In this document: piece by piece, positions 43,482 to 51,397 of the stretch
Position numbering within the stretch: the first letter of the stretch is position 1
How the letters are laid out: each line of letters opens with the position of its first letter
Assembly (NCBI GenBank): GCA_024234055.1
Contig: JACKOW010000002.1
Coordinates: forward strand, 310,001 to 374,000
DNA: 64,000 bases
Direction of reading: 5' to 3'
Source of the DNA: Rhodanobacteraceae bacterium
GTDB lineage: Bacteria; Pseudomonadota; Gammaproteobacteria; Xanthomonadales; SZUA-5
Notes under the pieces: generated by a model
The model's input: only the letters and a program-made list of their open reading frames with translations
The model's database searches: none
What the model was told of the DNA's origin: nothing
Translations under genes and position numbers: made by a program

Positions 43482-44795
43482 TTACCCCGGCCCACCCTTG
43501 ACGATCTCCCCGGCCTTCATCACGAAGGACACCGACTGCACTGCCTTGATGTCCTCCAGCGGATTGGTGTCGACCGCCACGATGTCAGCGTGCCAACCGG
43601 GCTTGAGCTGGCCGAGATGGTCAATGCGCAGCAACTCGGCGGCGACGATCGTGGCGGACTGGATAGCCTGCAGTGGCGTCATGCCGCGCTCGGTCATCTT
43701 GACGATCTCGTAGGCATTCTGACCGTGCGGGATCAGTGGGGCGTCGGTGCCGAGTGCCACCTTGACCCCGGCCTTGATGGCTTCTGACAACGACTGGTTC
43801 ATCCTTGGACTGACGTACTCGGCCTTGGCGCGCTTCTGCGCCGGCAGCAGATCGAACTTGATCAGATCCATCAGTCCATTGGTGGGGACCAGGAAGACAT
43901 TGCGATCGACCATCATCTGGATCGCCTCGGCGTCGAGCATGGAGCCATGTTCGATGGACGACACGCCTGCCCGAATCGCCGCCTTGACGCCCTCGGTGCC
44001 GTGAGCGTGCGCGGCCACCGGGATCTCGTGGCGATTGGCTTCGCTGACGATCGCCACCATCTCCTCATTGCTGAGCTGTTGCGCGCCCACCGAGGCCTCC
44101 AGCGACATCACGCCGGCGGTGGCGTGAATCTTGATCACCTGGGCACCATGTTTGATCTGGAAGCGGGTGGCCTTGATCGCATCGTCAACACCGCTCACCA
44201 CGCCATACTCCGGACCAAGCTCCAGCCGACCTTCAGCCAGGCCTTCGGCCATCGCCAGATCGCCGTGCCCGCCGACGATGGAAATCATGTGCCCAGCCGC
44301 AATGATCCGCGGCGCCCGGATCCAGCCCTGCTCGGCGGCATGCGCCACAGCCACGTCGATCAAGTCCAGCGAGGGATGGACCTGTCCGACATTGCGCACC
44401 GTGGTAAACCCGGCCATCAGCGTGCGTTCGGCGTTCCTGGCGCCGCGAAGCGCGGCCTCGGCACCGCTTTCGGTCACCACGATGCCGAAATTCGCCTTGT
44501 CGAAGTCCAGGTCCAGATGCACATGCATGTCCATCAGACCCGGCAAAAGCGTCTTCCCCGGCAGCGCCACCGTCTCGACCTCGTCCGGCCACTGCTCGCG
44601 GTTGATGGCCACGATCCTGCCCTCATCGACCAGAATCTCTGCAGGCTTGATCAGCTTGCCACTCTGCACATCCAGATAGGCATCGGCCTTCAGCAACAGC
44701 GGGCGCGCGTCAGCGCCCAGTGGCAGGCAGGCAAGGAACAAGAGGACGAGAAATTTGGGCACTTGAGCAGCTCCAGGCGGCTTCGACTGGGCCAT
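43482..44795 (-). CDS. Exported metal-dependent amidohydrolase
   Basis: A 437-residue protein. The start at ATG 44795 (MAQSKPPGAAQVPKFLVLLF, cleavage near ADA) gives a signal peptide; a GTG/ATG six codons upstream (44813) is also in frame. Amidohydrolase superfamily metal ligands: HVH in LMDMHVHLDLD, Lys in VIKIHATAGVM, AHAHG, IEHG and GTDAPL. The layout fits the Xaa-Pro dipeptidase/imidazolonepropionase-like group (Sgx9260-type), which hydrolyses acyl-dipeptides. It is flanked by REPs and a 200-bp gap, so it is monocistronic. Confidence 0.9.
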   Translation of the reverse strand: MAQSKPPGAAQVPKFLVLLFLACLPLGADARPLLLKADAYLDVQSGKLIKPAEILVDEGRIVAINREQWPDEVETVALPGKTLLPGLMDMHVHLDLDFDKANFGIVVTESGAEAALRGARNAERTLMAGFTTVRNVGQVHPSLDLIDVAVAHAAEQGWIRAPRIIAAGHMISIVGGHGDLAMAEGLAEGRLELGPEYGVVSGVDDAIKATRFQIKHGAQVIKIHATAGVMSLEASVGAQQLSNEEMVAIVSEANRHEIPVAAHAHGTEGVKAAIRAGVSSIEHGSMLDAEAIQMMVDRNVFLVPTNGLMDLIKFDLLPAQKRAKAEYVSPRMNQSLSEAIKAGVKVALGTDAPLIPHGQNAYEIVKMTERGMTPLQAIQSATIVAAELLRIDHLGQLKPGWHADIVAVDTNPLEDIKAVQSVSFVMKAGEIVKGGPG

Positions 44796-45020
44796 CTTGC
44801 GGGCCCGGAACACGGGAGCCTAACACCCCGCCCCGAGGAATCCCCGCGGATGGGCACGCATTGTTGCAATAGCACCACGGCGTCGTATGCCCTGCACTAT
44901 CGGGATGTCTGGCAAGCGAATCCGCACGTCGGGTTCGCCGTAGCCCAGGCAAGCGCGGCGCACCTGGCCCCCCGAAGCAAGGCCCCGGGTGCCCATCTGG
45001 CTTGCCCGGACTACCACGAT

Positions 45021-45566
45021 TCACGGTGCTCGACCCGAGCGCAAGGCACGGCGCACACGCGCCTTGCCGAAGAGGTTGATGGCGACCGACCAGCACACGA
45101 TGCGCAGATCGAGCGCCAGTCCGCGCCGGCTTCGGTAGAGACGATCGATGCCCCGCGTCCAGGCGGCGCCGACGCCGCCGTAGAGTTGCGCCAATCCGGT
45201 CATGCCCGGGCGGATGCGAAAGCGCGGGTCGTGCTGGCGGCCGGTCCAGCCCAGTCGCTGCACATCGGCCTCGGTCAAGGGCCGCGGTCCTATCCAGCTC
45301 ATCTCGCCACGCAGCACGTTGAGCACCTGCGCGGTTTCGTCGAGGCCGGTGCGCCGCAACCAGGCTCCGCTCCGGGTCACCTGCTGATCGCGCATGGTTC
45401 TGAACTTGAAGATCAGAAACCGACTTCGATGCAAACCCAGCCGCTCCTGTCGGAACAGCACCGGACCACCATCATCAAGCCGGATGGCCAGCGCGATCAG
45501 CGCAAACAAGGGCAGCAGCACCGGTGCGCTGAGGACACAGCAGGCCAGATCACCGACTCTGTTCAT
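45021..45566 (-). CDS. Short undecaprenyl-phosphate-type sugar transferase
   Basis: A 181-residue protein beginning MNRVGDLACCVLSAPVLLPL. It has one N-terminal membrane helix and then the bacterial sugar transferase core: FRQERLGLHRSRFLIFKFRT (KFRTM), LRRTGLDETAQVLNVLRGEM, WIGPRPLTE. Members transfer the first sugar phosphate to a polyprenyl carrier on the membrane. It lacks the multi-helix N-terminal part of WbaP, so it is of the minimal PglC-like size. The ATG overlaps the upstream radical SAM stop (ATGA). No glycan cluster surrounds it. Confidence 0.88.
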   Translation of the reverse strand: MNRVGDLACCVLSAPVLLPLFALIALAIRLDDGGPVLFRQERLGLHRSRFLIFKFRTMRDQQVTRSGAWLRRTGLDETAQVLNVLRGEMSWIGPRPLTEADVQRLGWTGRQHDPRFRIRPGMTGLAQLYGGVGAAWTRGIDRLYRSRRGLALDLRIVCWSVAINLFGKARVRRALRSGRAP

Positions 45567-46972
45567 GCCTCGCCTCCGGTCGGTTTGGGGTGCACGAGCG
45601 CCGTCGGCGCTTGCGGAGCAGGTCGATCCAGGATGCTCTCGAGCAGCGGCAGCATCCGCGCCAGCCGCCGCGTGCGGATGACCACATCCCACAGCGGCTC
45701 GAATTTCTTCCAGCCGGCCGCGTAGGCGAAACGCCGCAGCCGGTGCGACAGCGCGCCGCCATGGCTGGCTGCGCGGGCAATATTCGACCAGCGATAGAAG
45801 TCTTGATAGGCGCGCCAGTAACCCTGCTCCAGGGCCTCGGCGCTCATCCAGCGGGGTGCGAACACCGCCTGGCGGGTGTCGTAGCGGCACCAGTCGCGAT
45901 GCAGCAAGCGCCCCTCGGCCTCGATGCGTGCGTGATATGCGGTGCCGGGATAGGGCGTGGCCACATGAAAGGTGGCCGTGGTCAGGCCCTGGGTCACGGC
46001 CCATTCAACCGTACGTTCGAACACCTCGCTTCGGTCGTCGTCGAGGCCGAAGACAAAGCTGCCGTTGATGGCGATTCCCAGTTGCTGCAGCCGGTTGATC
46101 GCCTGGGCGTAACTGTGTCGTAGATTCTGGGTCTTGTTCGAGGCCGCCAGATTGGCATCGGACAGACTTTCGAAGCCGATGAAGATGCTGCGCAATCCAG
46201 CCGCTGCGGCGTGCTCGATGGTGTCGCCGCGCAGGATCGCATCCACGGTGGAGGCGCCCTGGAACAGCCGACCCATGCCGCGCATGCCGGCAAACAGGGC
46301 TTGTGCAAAGCGCTGATGTCCGAGCAGATGGTCATCCAGGAAATACAGATGCCGACCCGGCAGACGCTCGATCTCGGCCAGCGCGGCGTCCACCGTTTGC
46401 GTGTAGAAACCCTTGCCTCCGGCGAAAAACGCGTCCTTGTAGCAGAAGTCACAGTGGTGCGGGCAGCCGCGCGAGACCACGATGGAGTTCGGTACCAGAT
46501 AGCGCGAGCGCTGGATCAGATCACGCCGTATCGGTGGCGCCCCCAGCAAGGTGCGTGTCTGGGCCGTGTATCGAGCCTGCAGCTGACCGGCGCGCGCGTC
46601 TGCCAGCAGGCGCGGAAAGATCTCCTCACCCGGCCCCAGGCACACGGTATCTGCATGCTGCGCGGCTTCGTCGGGCAACGAGGTCACATGCAAGCCACCG
46701 AGGGCGACCCTGCAACCGCGTGCGCGGTAGAGATCGGCAATCTCGTAGGCCCGATAGGCGTTGGTGATGTACACCTGGATCACCACCAGTTCCGGATCGT
46801 CGTCGAAGCGCAGGGTTTCCACATGCTCGTCGACCAGGGTCAGTTCATCGGTCGGCTCGCAATAAGCCGCGAGGGTCGCCAGCCCCAAAGGCGGAAACAG
46901 CGAATACTTGACCGGCCGGAAGAAGGGGCTGGTCGCTTCGGTCAATGCCGGCAGGATGAACTTGATACGCAT
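45563..46972 (-). CDS. B12-binding-domain radical SAM protein
   Basis: A 469-residue enzyme. The first ~140 residues are a Rossmann-type cobalamin-binding-like domain (ELVVIQVYITNAYRAYEIAD, VALGGLHVTSLPDE). The radical SAM core has the cluster motif CPHHCDFC (Cys170, 174, 177), then FLDDHLLG and IGFESLSDANL. The C-terminal ~110 residues resemble the DUF4070-type helical extension. Such proteins methylate unactivated carbons or rearrange lipids and sugars. Coupling to a sugar transferase suggests modification of a membrane-linked glycan or lipid. Start at 46972 (MRIKFILPALTEA); the upstream gap holds no partner. Confidence 0.9.
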   Translation of the reverse strand: MRIKFILPALTEATSPFFRPVKYSLFPPLGLATLAAYCEPTDELTLVDEHVETLRFDDDPELVVIQVYITNAYRAYEIADLYRARGCRVALGGLHVTSLPDEAAQHADTVCLGPGEEIFPRLLADARAGQLQARYTAQTRTLLGAPPIRRDLIQRSRYLVPNSIVVSRGCPHHCDFCYKDAFFAGGKGFYTQTVDAALAEIERLPGRHLYFLDDHLLGHQRFAQALFAGMRGMGRLFQGASTVDAILRGDTIEHAAAAGLRSIFIGFESLSDANLAASNKTQNLRHSYAQAINRLQQLGIAINGSFVFGLDDDRSEVFERTVEWAVTQGLTTATFHVATPYPGTAYHARIEAEGRLLHRDWCRYDTRQAVFAPRWMSAEALEQGYWRAYQDFYRWSNIARAASHGGALSHRLRRFAYAAGWKKFEPLWDVVIRTRRLARMLPLLESILDRPAPQAPTALVHPKPTGGEA

Positions 46973-47195
46973 GAGGCCATGCTGATCCCTGTTGTTGCAC
47001 AGTTTGCGCCACAGTCGGGCCGAAATCGGACCAGTTGGGGCGACGCAGAGGCGCTGCGATGGTGGCAGGACAGTCAGCCAAGGGGAACCGCCAACGCTTG
47101 CCGTGCGTCACCCGCAAGCGAATCGGGTGACTGCAGGACGCTCGGCACGCCCTTGGTCATGTGATGACACAGGACGCTCAGGACAAGCAGGACCC

Positions 47196-47660
47196 TCAAA
47201 ACGAGTCGGGTGAGCCGCATTGCGAGTCAAGATCGCTCGCGGCCGCCGGCGCGATTGACCTCTTGGCCAGCCCGATCCTTGCGCGCGCCGGAGCCGCGCT
47301 ACTGGGTCTGCTGGCATGACCGCCTACTCCGCCAGCGCAGAAGGGGCAGGTATCCGTCCACCAGCGCACCAGCACCACCTTGCCGCGCAAGTCTTCCAGT
47401 GTCAGCGGCGCCGAGTTGATCCAGGCATCGAACTTGAACGGCGGCGCGGCCACACCCACGCGATCGGCGCCAGCTTCCCGGTCCATGTCGCGCAGGCTTT
47501 CAAGGCTCTCGGCGATGTCTGCCCTGGCCTGCGCACCCGACTGGCCGCGTTCGATCAGCGCCTGGTAGTAGTCGTCCCAGGACATGACCGGGCGGATGGT
47601 GTCCGCGGCCTCAGCCGTGCCACCGATGAGAGCCATCGACAAGAAACAGATGCGCAACAT
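47196..47660 (-). pseudogene. TlpA/thioredoxin-like protein, 3'-truncated
   Basis: Starts MLRICFLSMALIGGTAEAAD (signal peptide; GGGGAGG ribosome site just upstream). A thioredoxin-type reductase domain begins (FDAWINSAPLTLEDLRGKVV, LVRWWTDTCPFC, Cys105/Cys108). Directly after the CxxC the sequence turns to GGVGGHASRPSSAAPARARI and stops at 47196; the rest of the thioredoxin fold is absent. This looks like a truncation by recombination with unrelated DNA. If expressed, it would be a non-functional thiol redox protein. Confidence 0.78.
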
Positions 47661-47739
47661 CAGAACCTCCCCCATCGGTGTGGCATCGGACTTGCTGCCC
47701 GCATGGCCAGCGAGCAGGGTCCGGCATTGTGCGCCAGGA

Positions 47740-48906
47740 TCATGGGTGGTGTGACCCGGCAGGGTTGGCCACAAGTGACCGACCGCTGCCGAGCATGCGC
47801 GCCAAAGGTGCGAAGCGCCGCACGAGGACCTCATATCCCAACAGCGAAAGGCCGAAGGTTGCCGCCACGGCGAGCGCGAGTTTCCCGGTCCAGTGCAATT
47901 CCGCATCCATCAGCCGGTACTGGATGGCAAACAGGATCGGCAGATGCACGAGGTAGACCCAGTAGGACGTCTGGGACAGATAGCCCAGCCAGCGGCTGCG
48001 ACGGTTCAGCAGAGCGCGACCGACCAACAGGCAGGACAGAGTCATCCAGACGCTGATGGCAGCGGCCAGGCCGGCCTGCAGCAGCTGGATAGTCCCGTGC
48101 AGGATGTCGCCATCGACCTGCGTCACGACCAGCGACAGCCACAGGGCATAGCAGGCGATGCTGGCCGCCAGCAGTTTGGGGAGATGCACTCGCCAGGCAT
48201 CCATCCGTTCGATCTGGCCCTGCAGGCCGTAGCCGAGCACGAAGAAGGCCCCGAAGTACCCGAGTGCCCAGAATTGGGGCAGCAGGCTTTCCGGTGCCGG
48301 ATGCGGTGCGCTGACCGTCGCCAGCGGCAGGGCGATGGCCAGTGGCATCAAGGTCAACAGCAGCACCGGGCGTATCTGCGCCATCCGGGCGGCCCATCGC
48401 TCGACCCCGAACACGCGCGCCGCCCAGACCAGCACGTAGAAGTACATGAGGTAGTACAGAAACCACAGGTGCGAAGTGCCGGGCGGCATCGGCGGCAGGC
48501 CGTCCTGTTGCTGGAACTGACGGATCAAGGCCAGTAACGGTGATGGATGCTCAGCCGTATCCACCGCATGCAGGGTGCTGGCCGACAGGCACAGATGGAC
48601 CAGCGGCCAGAACAGCAGGAAAGGCAGCATGACCCGGAACAAGCGATTGCGGAACAGGCCGCCGAGGCCGCGGCGCTGGACCAGCAAGGCGGTGAAGAAT
48701 CCCGCGATCAGGAAGAACAGCGGCATGCGGAACAGGTGCGGAAACCAGACCAGCACATCGACCAGTGCAGAGCTTTGGCGATCGGCGGTCGGAAACAGCG
48801 GATGCGCCAGCGGGCTGTAAGCCAACGCGGCGTGGAAGAGCACACCGGCCAGCATGGCCAGCGCGCGCAGGTTGTCGAGGTAATGCAGACGCTCGGCGGC
48901 AGGCAT
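47740..48906 (-). CDS. Acyltransferase family membrane protein (OpgC/MdoC-like)
   Basis: A 388-residue protein with about ten membrane helices. It begins with the acyltransferase-3 signature HYLDNLRALAMLAGVLFHAA and has the FHAALAYSP and FRMPLFFLIAGFF blocks, then SYWVYLVHLPILFAIQY near the C-terminus, typical of the OpgC/MdoC branch that transfers acyl groups to periplasmic glycans. The start at ATG 48906 fits the family. It is preceded by a duplicated REP and followed by the truncated TlpA-like gene; no operon partner. Confidence 0.85.
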   Translation of the reverse strand: MPAAERLHYLDNLRALAMLAGVLFHAALAYSPLAHPLFPTADRQSSALVDVLVWFPHLFRMPLFFLIAGFFTALLVQRRGLGGLFRNRLFRVMLPFLLFWPLVHLCLSASTLHAVDTAEHPSPLLALIRQFQQQDGLPPMPPGTSHLWFLYYLMYFYVLVWAARVFGVERWAARMAQIRPVLLLTLMPLAIALPLATVSAPHPAPESLLPQFWALGYFGAFFVLGYGLQGQIERMDAWRVHLPKLLAASIACYALWLSLVVTQVDGDILHGTIQLLQAGLAAAISVWMTLSCLLVGRALLNRRSRWLGYLSQTSYWVYLVHLPILFAIQYRLMDAELHWTGKLALAVAATFGLSLLGYEVLVRRFAPLARMLGSGRSLVANPAGSHHP

Positions 48907-48920
48907 GGATGAGGATCCTT

Positions 48921-49082
48921 GGTGCGGGTGGGTCGCCGGGTAGGAGCGACCTTGTGTCGCGACCCACCGCTCAACGGTCGCGCCGCAAGGGCGCTCCTAC
49001 GGTGCGGGTGGGTCGCCGGGTAGGAGCGACCTTGTGTCGCGACCTGCCGCCCGACGGTCGCGCCGCGAGGGCGCTCCTACGG
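48921..49082. repeat. Tandem duplication of an 80-bp REP pair (GTAGGAGCG)
   Basis: GGTGCGGGTGGGTCGCCGGG starts both copies (48921 and 49001). Each contains GTAGGAGCGACCTTGTGTCG and a convergent GGGCGCTCCTAC. The 80-bp unit occurs twice with few differences. Confidence 0.85.
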
Positions 49083-49115
49083 CCTGCGAAGCGGATCGCG
49101 TTGCTGCGCGCGGGC

Positions 49116-49802
49116 TCAATAGAACGAGCGCTTGCGGCTGTGTACCCAGCCGGTCAGCACCAGAATGGCCAGACTCAACAGCAACTGCGCTGACAGGATG
49201 GCGATGGCCGGTCCGCTCCAGACAATCTGTTCCGACTTGAACTGCGCCTCGAAGCCGGGGATCTGGCCGATGCCCATGAGGAAAGGATTGATCAGCACCA
49301 TGCTGGCGATCATCACGAAGGTGTTCCAACCTTCCGATTCCACTGCCATCGCCATACCCAGCGAGACGCAGTAGGCCAGACCGATGTGGCCAAAGACCAG
49401 CACGGCGAGCACCACCAGACCATCAGGCAAGGGCGTGAGCAGGATCACGGCCAGCGTGCCCAGCGAGATGATCAGGAACGGCGCCAGAAAGGTGATCAGA
49501 TTGCCGAGCAGCTTGGCCAGATAGAAGTCCAGCGGCGATACCGGCAAGCTCATGATGAAGCCCAGGGTCTGCTCCTTGCGCTCGACCAGCAAAGAGGTCG
49601 AGATCGAGAAACAGGCCGCCGCCACCATGACGATGATCAGCAGCAGGGAGCCGAGGTAGAAACTTACCGGCGTGGCCATTCCCAGCAGGCACAGCGCCAC
49701 GATGCCGGCCACGACATAGGCTGCCAGCTGTTTCTCGAACAGCTGCCAGTCCTTGGTGATCAGCAGCTTGATGATGGGCAGATTGGGTTCGAAGGCTTTC
49801 AT
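49116..49802 (-). CDS. ABC transporter permease
   Basis: A 228-residue membrane protein with six helices, starting MKAFEPNLPIIKLLITKDWQ (soluble lead, then helices). The motif LLVERKEQTLGFIMSLPVSP is typical of ABC-2 type permeases. It overlaps the ATPase stop codon by four bases (ATGA) and so is co-translated. With the ATPase and GntR regulator it forms a three-gene operon of the YtrA-regulated type, which export or sense cell-wall-active compounds. The start at 49802 is set by the overlap. Confidence 0.88.
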   Translation of the reverse strand: MKAFEPNLPIIKLLITKDWQLFEKQLAAYVVAGIVALCLLGMATPVSFYLGSLLLIIVMVAAACFSISTSLLVERKEQTLGFIMSLPVSPLDFYLAKLLGNLITFLAPFLIISLGTLAVILLTPLPDGLVVLAVLVFGHIGLAYCVSLGMAMAVESEGWNTFVMIASMVLINPFLMGIGQIPGFEAQFKSEQIVWSGPAIAILSAQLLLSLAILVLTGWVHSRKRSFY

Positions 49803-50683
49803 GCGGCAACTCCGGCGCGAACTGTGGTCACGAAAATGTCTTCCAGGCTCATGGCATGCGAGCTCTTGATGGCCAGACCGCGCGCTTCCAGACGCGGCGC
49901 CAGTTCCTCGCTGAATCCCTTGATCTTGAGTTCCAGCATCGATCCGTTGCGACGCACCATGGCCACCTCCGGAAACGCCTGCCGATCGAAATCGGCATCG
50001 GCCTGGCACACCATGCGCCGCCAGCTGTCCAGAAAGTGCTCCTTGTCCTCGGAGGCAATGACCCGGCCCTGGTGCAGGAAGGTGATGCTGTCGGCCAGCT
50101 GCTCGATGTCATGGGTGTTGTGCGAGGAAAACAGCACGCTGCGGGCCTCGTCACGCAGCACATCGGCCAGCGCATCCAGCACTTCGGCCCGCGCAACCGG
50201 ATCCAGCCCCGTGGTCGGCTCGTCCAGCAACAAGAGACGCGGATGCCGGGCCAGGCACAGCAACAACAGCGACTTCACCCGCTGACCATGGGAAAGGCCA
50301 GCCATCAGCTGCTCGGGGCGCAGATCGAATCGGCGTACCAGTTCGGCGGCGTAGGTCTCATCCCAACCCGGATAAATGGCGGCGACCAGATCCATGTGCC
50401 AGCGCAGGCTGCGGCCCTTGTACAGGCGCATGTCTTCGGAGGCGAAACCGATCTCGCGCTTGGCCGCCACCTGTTGCGCGGGCATGGCATAGCCCAGCAC
50501 TTCGACCTGACCGCTGTCCGGCTGTGCCAGCCCGGTCAGGATCCGCAACAAGGTGGTCTTGCCGGCACCGTTGACGCCGACCAGGCCCATGATCTGGCCT
50601 TCGGGCAGGCACAGGTCGATGTCCTGCAGCGCGAAATGCGGATAGCGCTTGTGTATGCCGGAAACCGAAAAAGCGTTGCTCAT
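49799..50683 (-). CDS. ABC transporter ATP-binding protein
   Basis: A 294-residue ATPase: Walker A GVNGAGKTT, Q-loop FASEDMRLY, signature LSHGQRVKS (degenerate of LSGGQ), Walker B LLLLDEPTTGLDP, switch His SSHNTHDIEQ. A C-terminal ~70-residue extension ends the protein (LEDIFVTTVRAGVAA). The start at 50683 overlaps the GntR stop (ATGA). It powers the adjacent ABC-2 permease. Sequence fits the YtrB-like class. Confidence 0.92.
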   Translation of the reverse strand: MSNAFSVSGIHKRYPHFALQDIDLCLPEGQIMGLVGVNGAGKTTLLRILTGLAQPDSGQVEVLGYAMPAQQVAAKREIGFASEDMRLYKGRSLRWHMDLVAAIYPGWDETYAAELVRRFDLRPEQLMAGLSHGQRVKSLLLLCLARHPRLLLLDEPTTGLDPVARAEVLDALADVLRDEARSVLFSSHNTHDIEQLADSITFLHQGRVIASEDKEHFLDSWRRMVCQADADFDRQAFPEVAMVRRNGSMLELKIKGFSEELAPRLEARGLAIKSSHAMSLEDIFVTTVRAGVAA

Positions 50684-51090
50684 GGCGTTTCCTCAGGTGT
50701 TGCGTTGGAGTCGACGGTTGCGGACTCGTCGAGCAGTTGTTTGATGTCTTCGATACCCAGGCCCAGCTTCGCCGCGGTCAGCTGCAGGGCGCGCAGGTGT
50801 TCGACGAATTCGGTGTGCAGCAGGGCCCGCTGCATGTCCGGAGAGTCGGCGACAAATGAACCCTTGCCCTGGCGCGTCACGATGACCCCGGCGCGCTCCA
50901 GCTCCTGGTAGGCCCGTTTGACCGTGATCACGCTGACCTGACTCTGGCTGGCCAACTCACGTATCGATGGCAGCGCGGTCCCGGCCGGCCAGTCGCCCGC
51001 CATGACCTTCATGGTGATCTGATCGATCACCTGCTGGTACATGGGCGCGCCACTGCTGGCGGAGAGGAAGAGTTTTGCGTCCACGATCAT
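50680..51090 (-). CDS. GntR-family regulator (YtrA type)
   Basis: A 136-residue protein starting MIVDAKLFLSASSGAPMYQQ. The winged HTH (PMYQQVIDQITMKVMAGDWP, GTALPSIRELASQSQVSVIT, VKRAYQELERAGVIVTRQGK) is followed by a short helical dimerisation tail, the YtrA-subfamily form. It heads the operon with the ABC transporter and should repress it through the palindrome at 51092-51121. ATG 51090 is preferred; an in-frame ATG at 51141 would place the operator inside the gene. Confidence 0.9.
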   Translation of the reverse strand: MIVDAKLFLSASSGAPMYQQVIDQITMKVMAGDWPAGTALPSIRELASQSQVSVITVKRAYQELERAGVIVTRQGKGSFVADSPDMQRALLHTEFVEHLRALQLTAAKLGLGIEDIKQLLDESATVDSNATPEETP

Positions 51091-51091
51091 C

Positions 51092-51121
51092 TGTGCATAT
51101 TTGGTATGCACAGTATGCACA
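51092..51121. promoter_or_regulatory. Operator for the GntR regulator
   Basis: TGTGCATA (51092-51099), five bases, TATGCACA (51105-51112): a perfect 8-bp inverted repeat, followed by a third half-site GTATGCACA (51113-51121). It starts two bases from the gntR start codon. If the operon is transcribed from just upstream, the mRNA would have almost no leader. A GntR-family dimer is the likely binder. Confidence 0.75.
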
Positions 51122-51397
51122 GCTGGCGGTCGCTGATGCAAGCACCGCTTTGTCCAGACCGTCCTTGACGCAGGTCAAGGTGGTCAAGGCAGACGCGCCT
51201 AGGCTGAAAACGAATCCAGAGATCCTCCGAACAAGTTCCGCGAACTGCGTTGCCAGCCGGGAACACTCGGGCGCATTCCGAAGGTCGGAGCCGCCGCACC
51301 GATGCCTGGCGGTGGAATCACGGCGCAAGGCATCCCGGGCCGACTCAGCGGACTGCGCTTCTCAAGCTCGTCGCCGAGGCCCAACGGGAGCATTGAA

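Noticed and set aside
51302..51397. Upstream extension of the BNR protein to 51302
   Set aside because: The ribosome binding site and signal peptide both fit ATG 51398. The extra residues would place the signal peptide internally.
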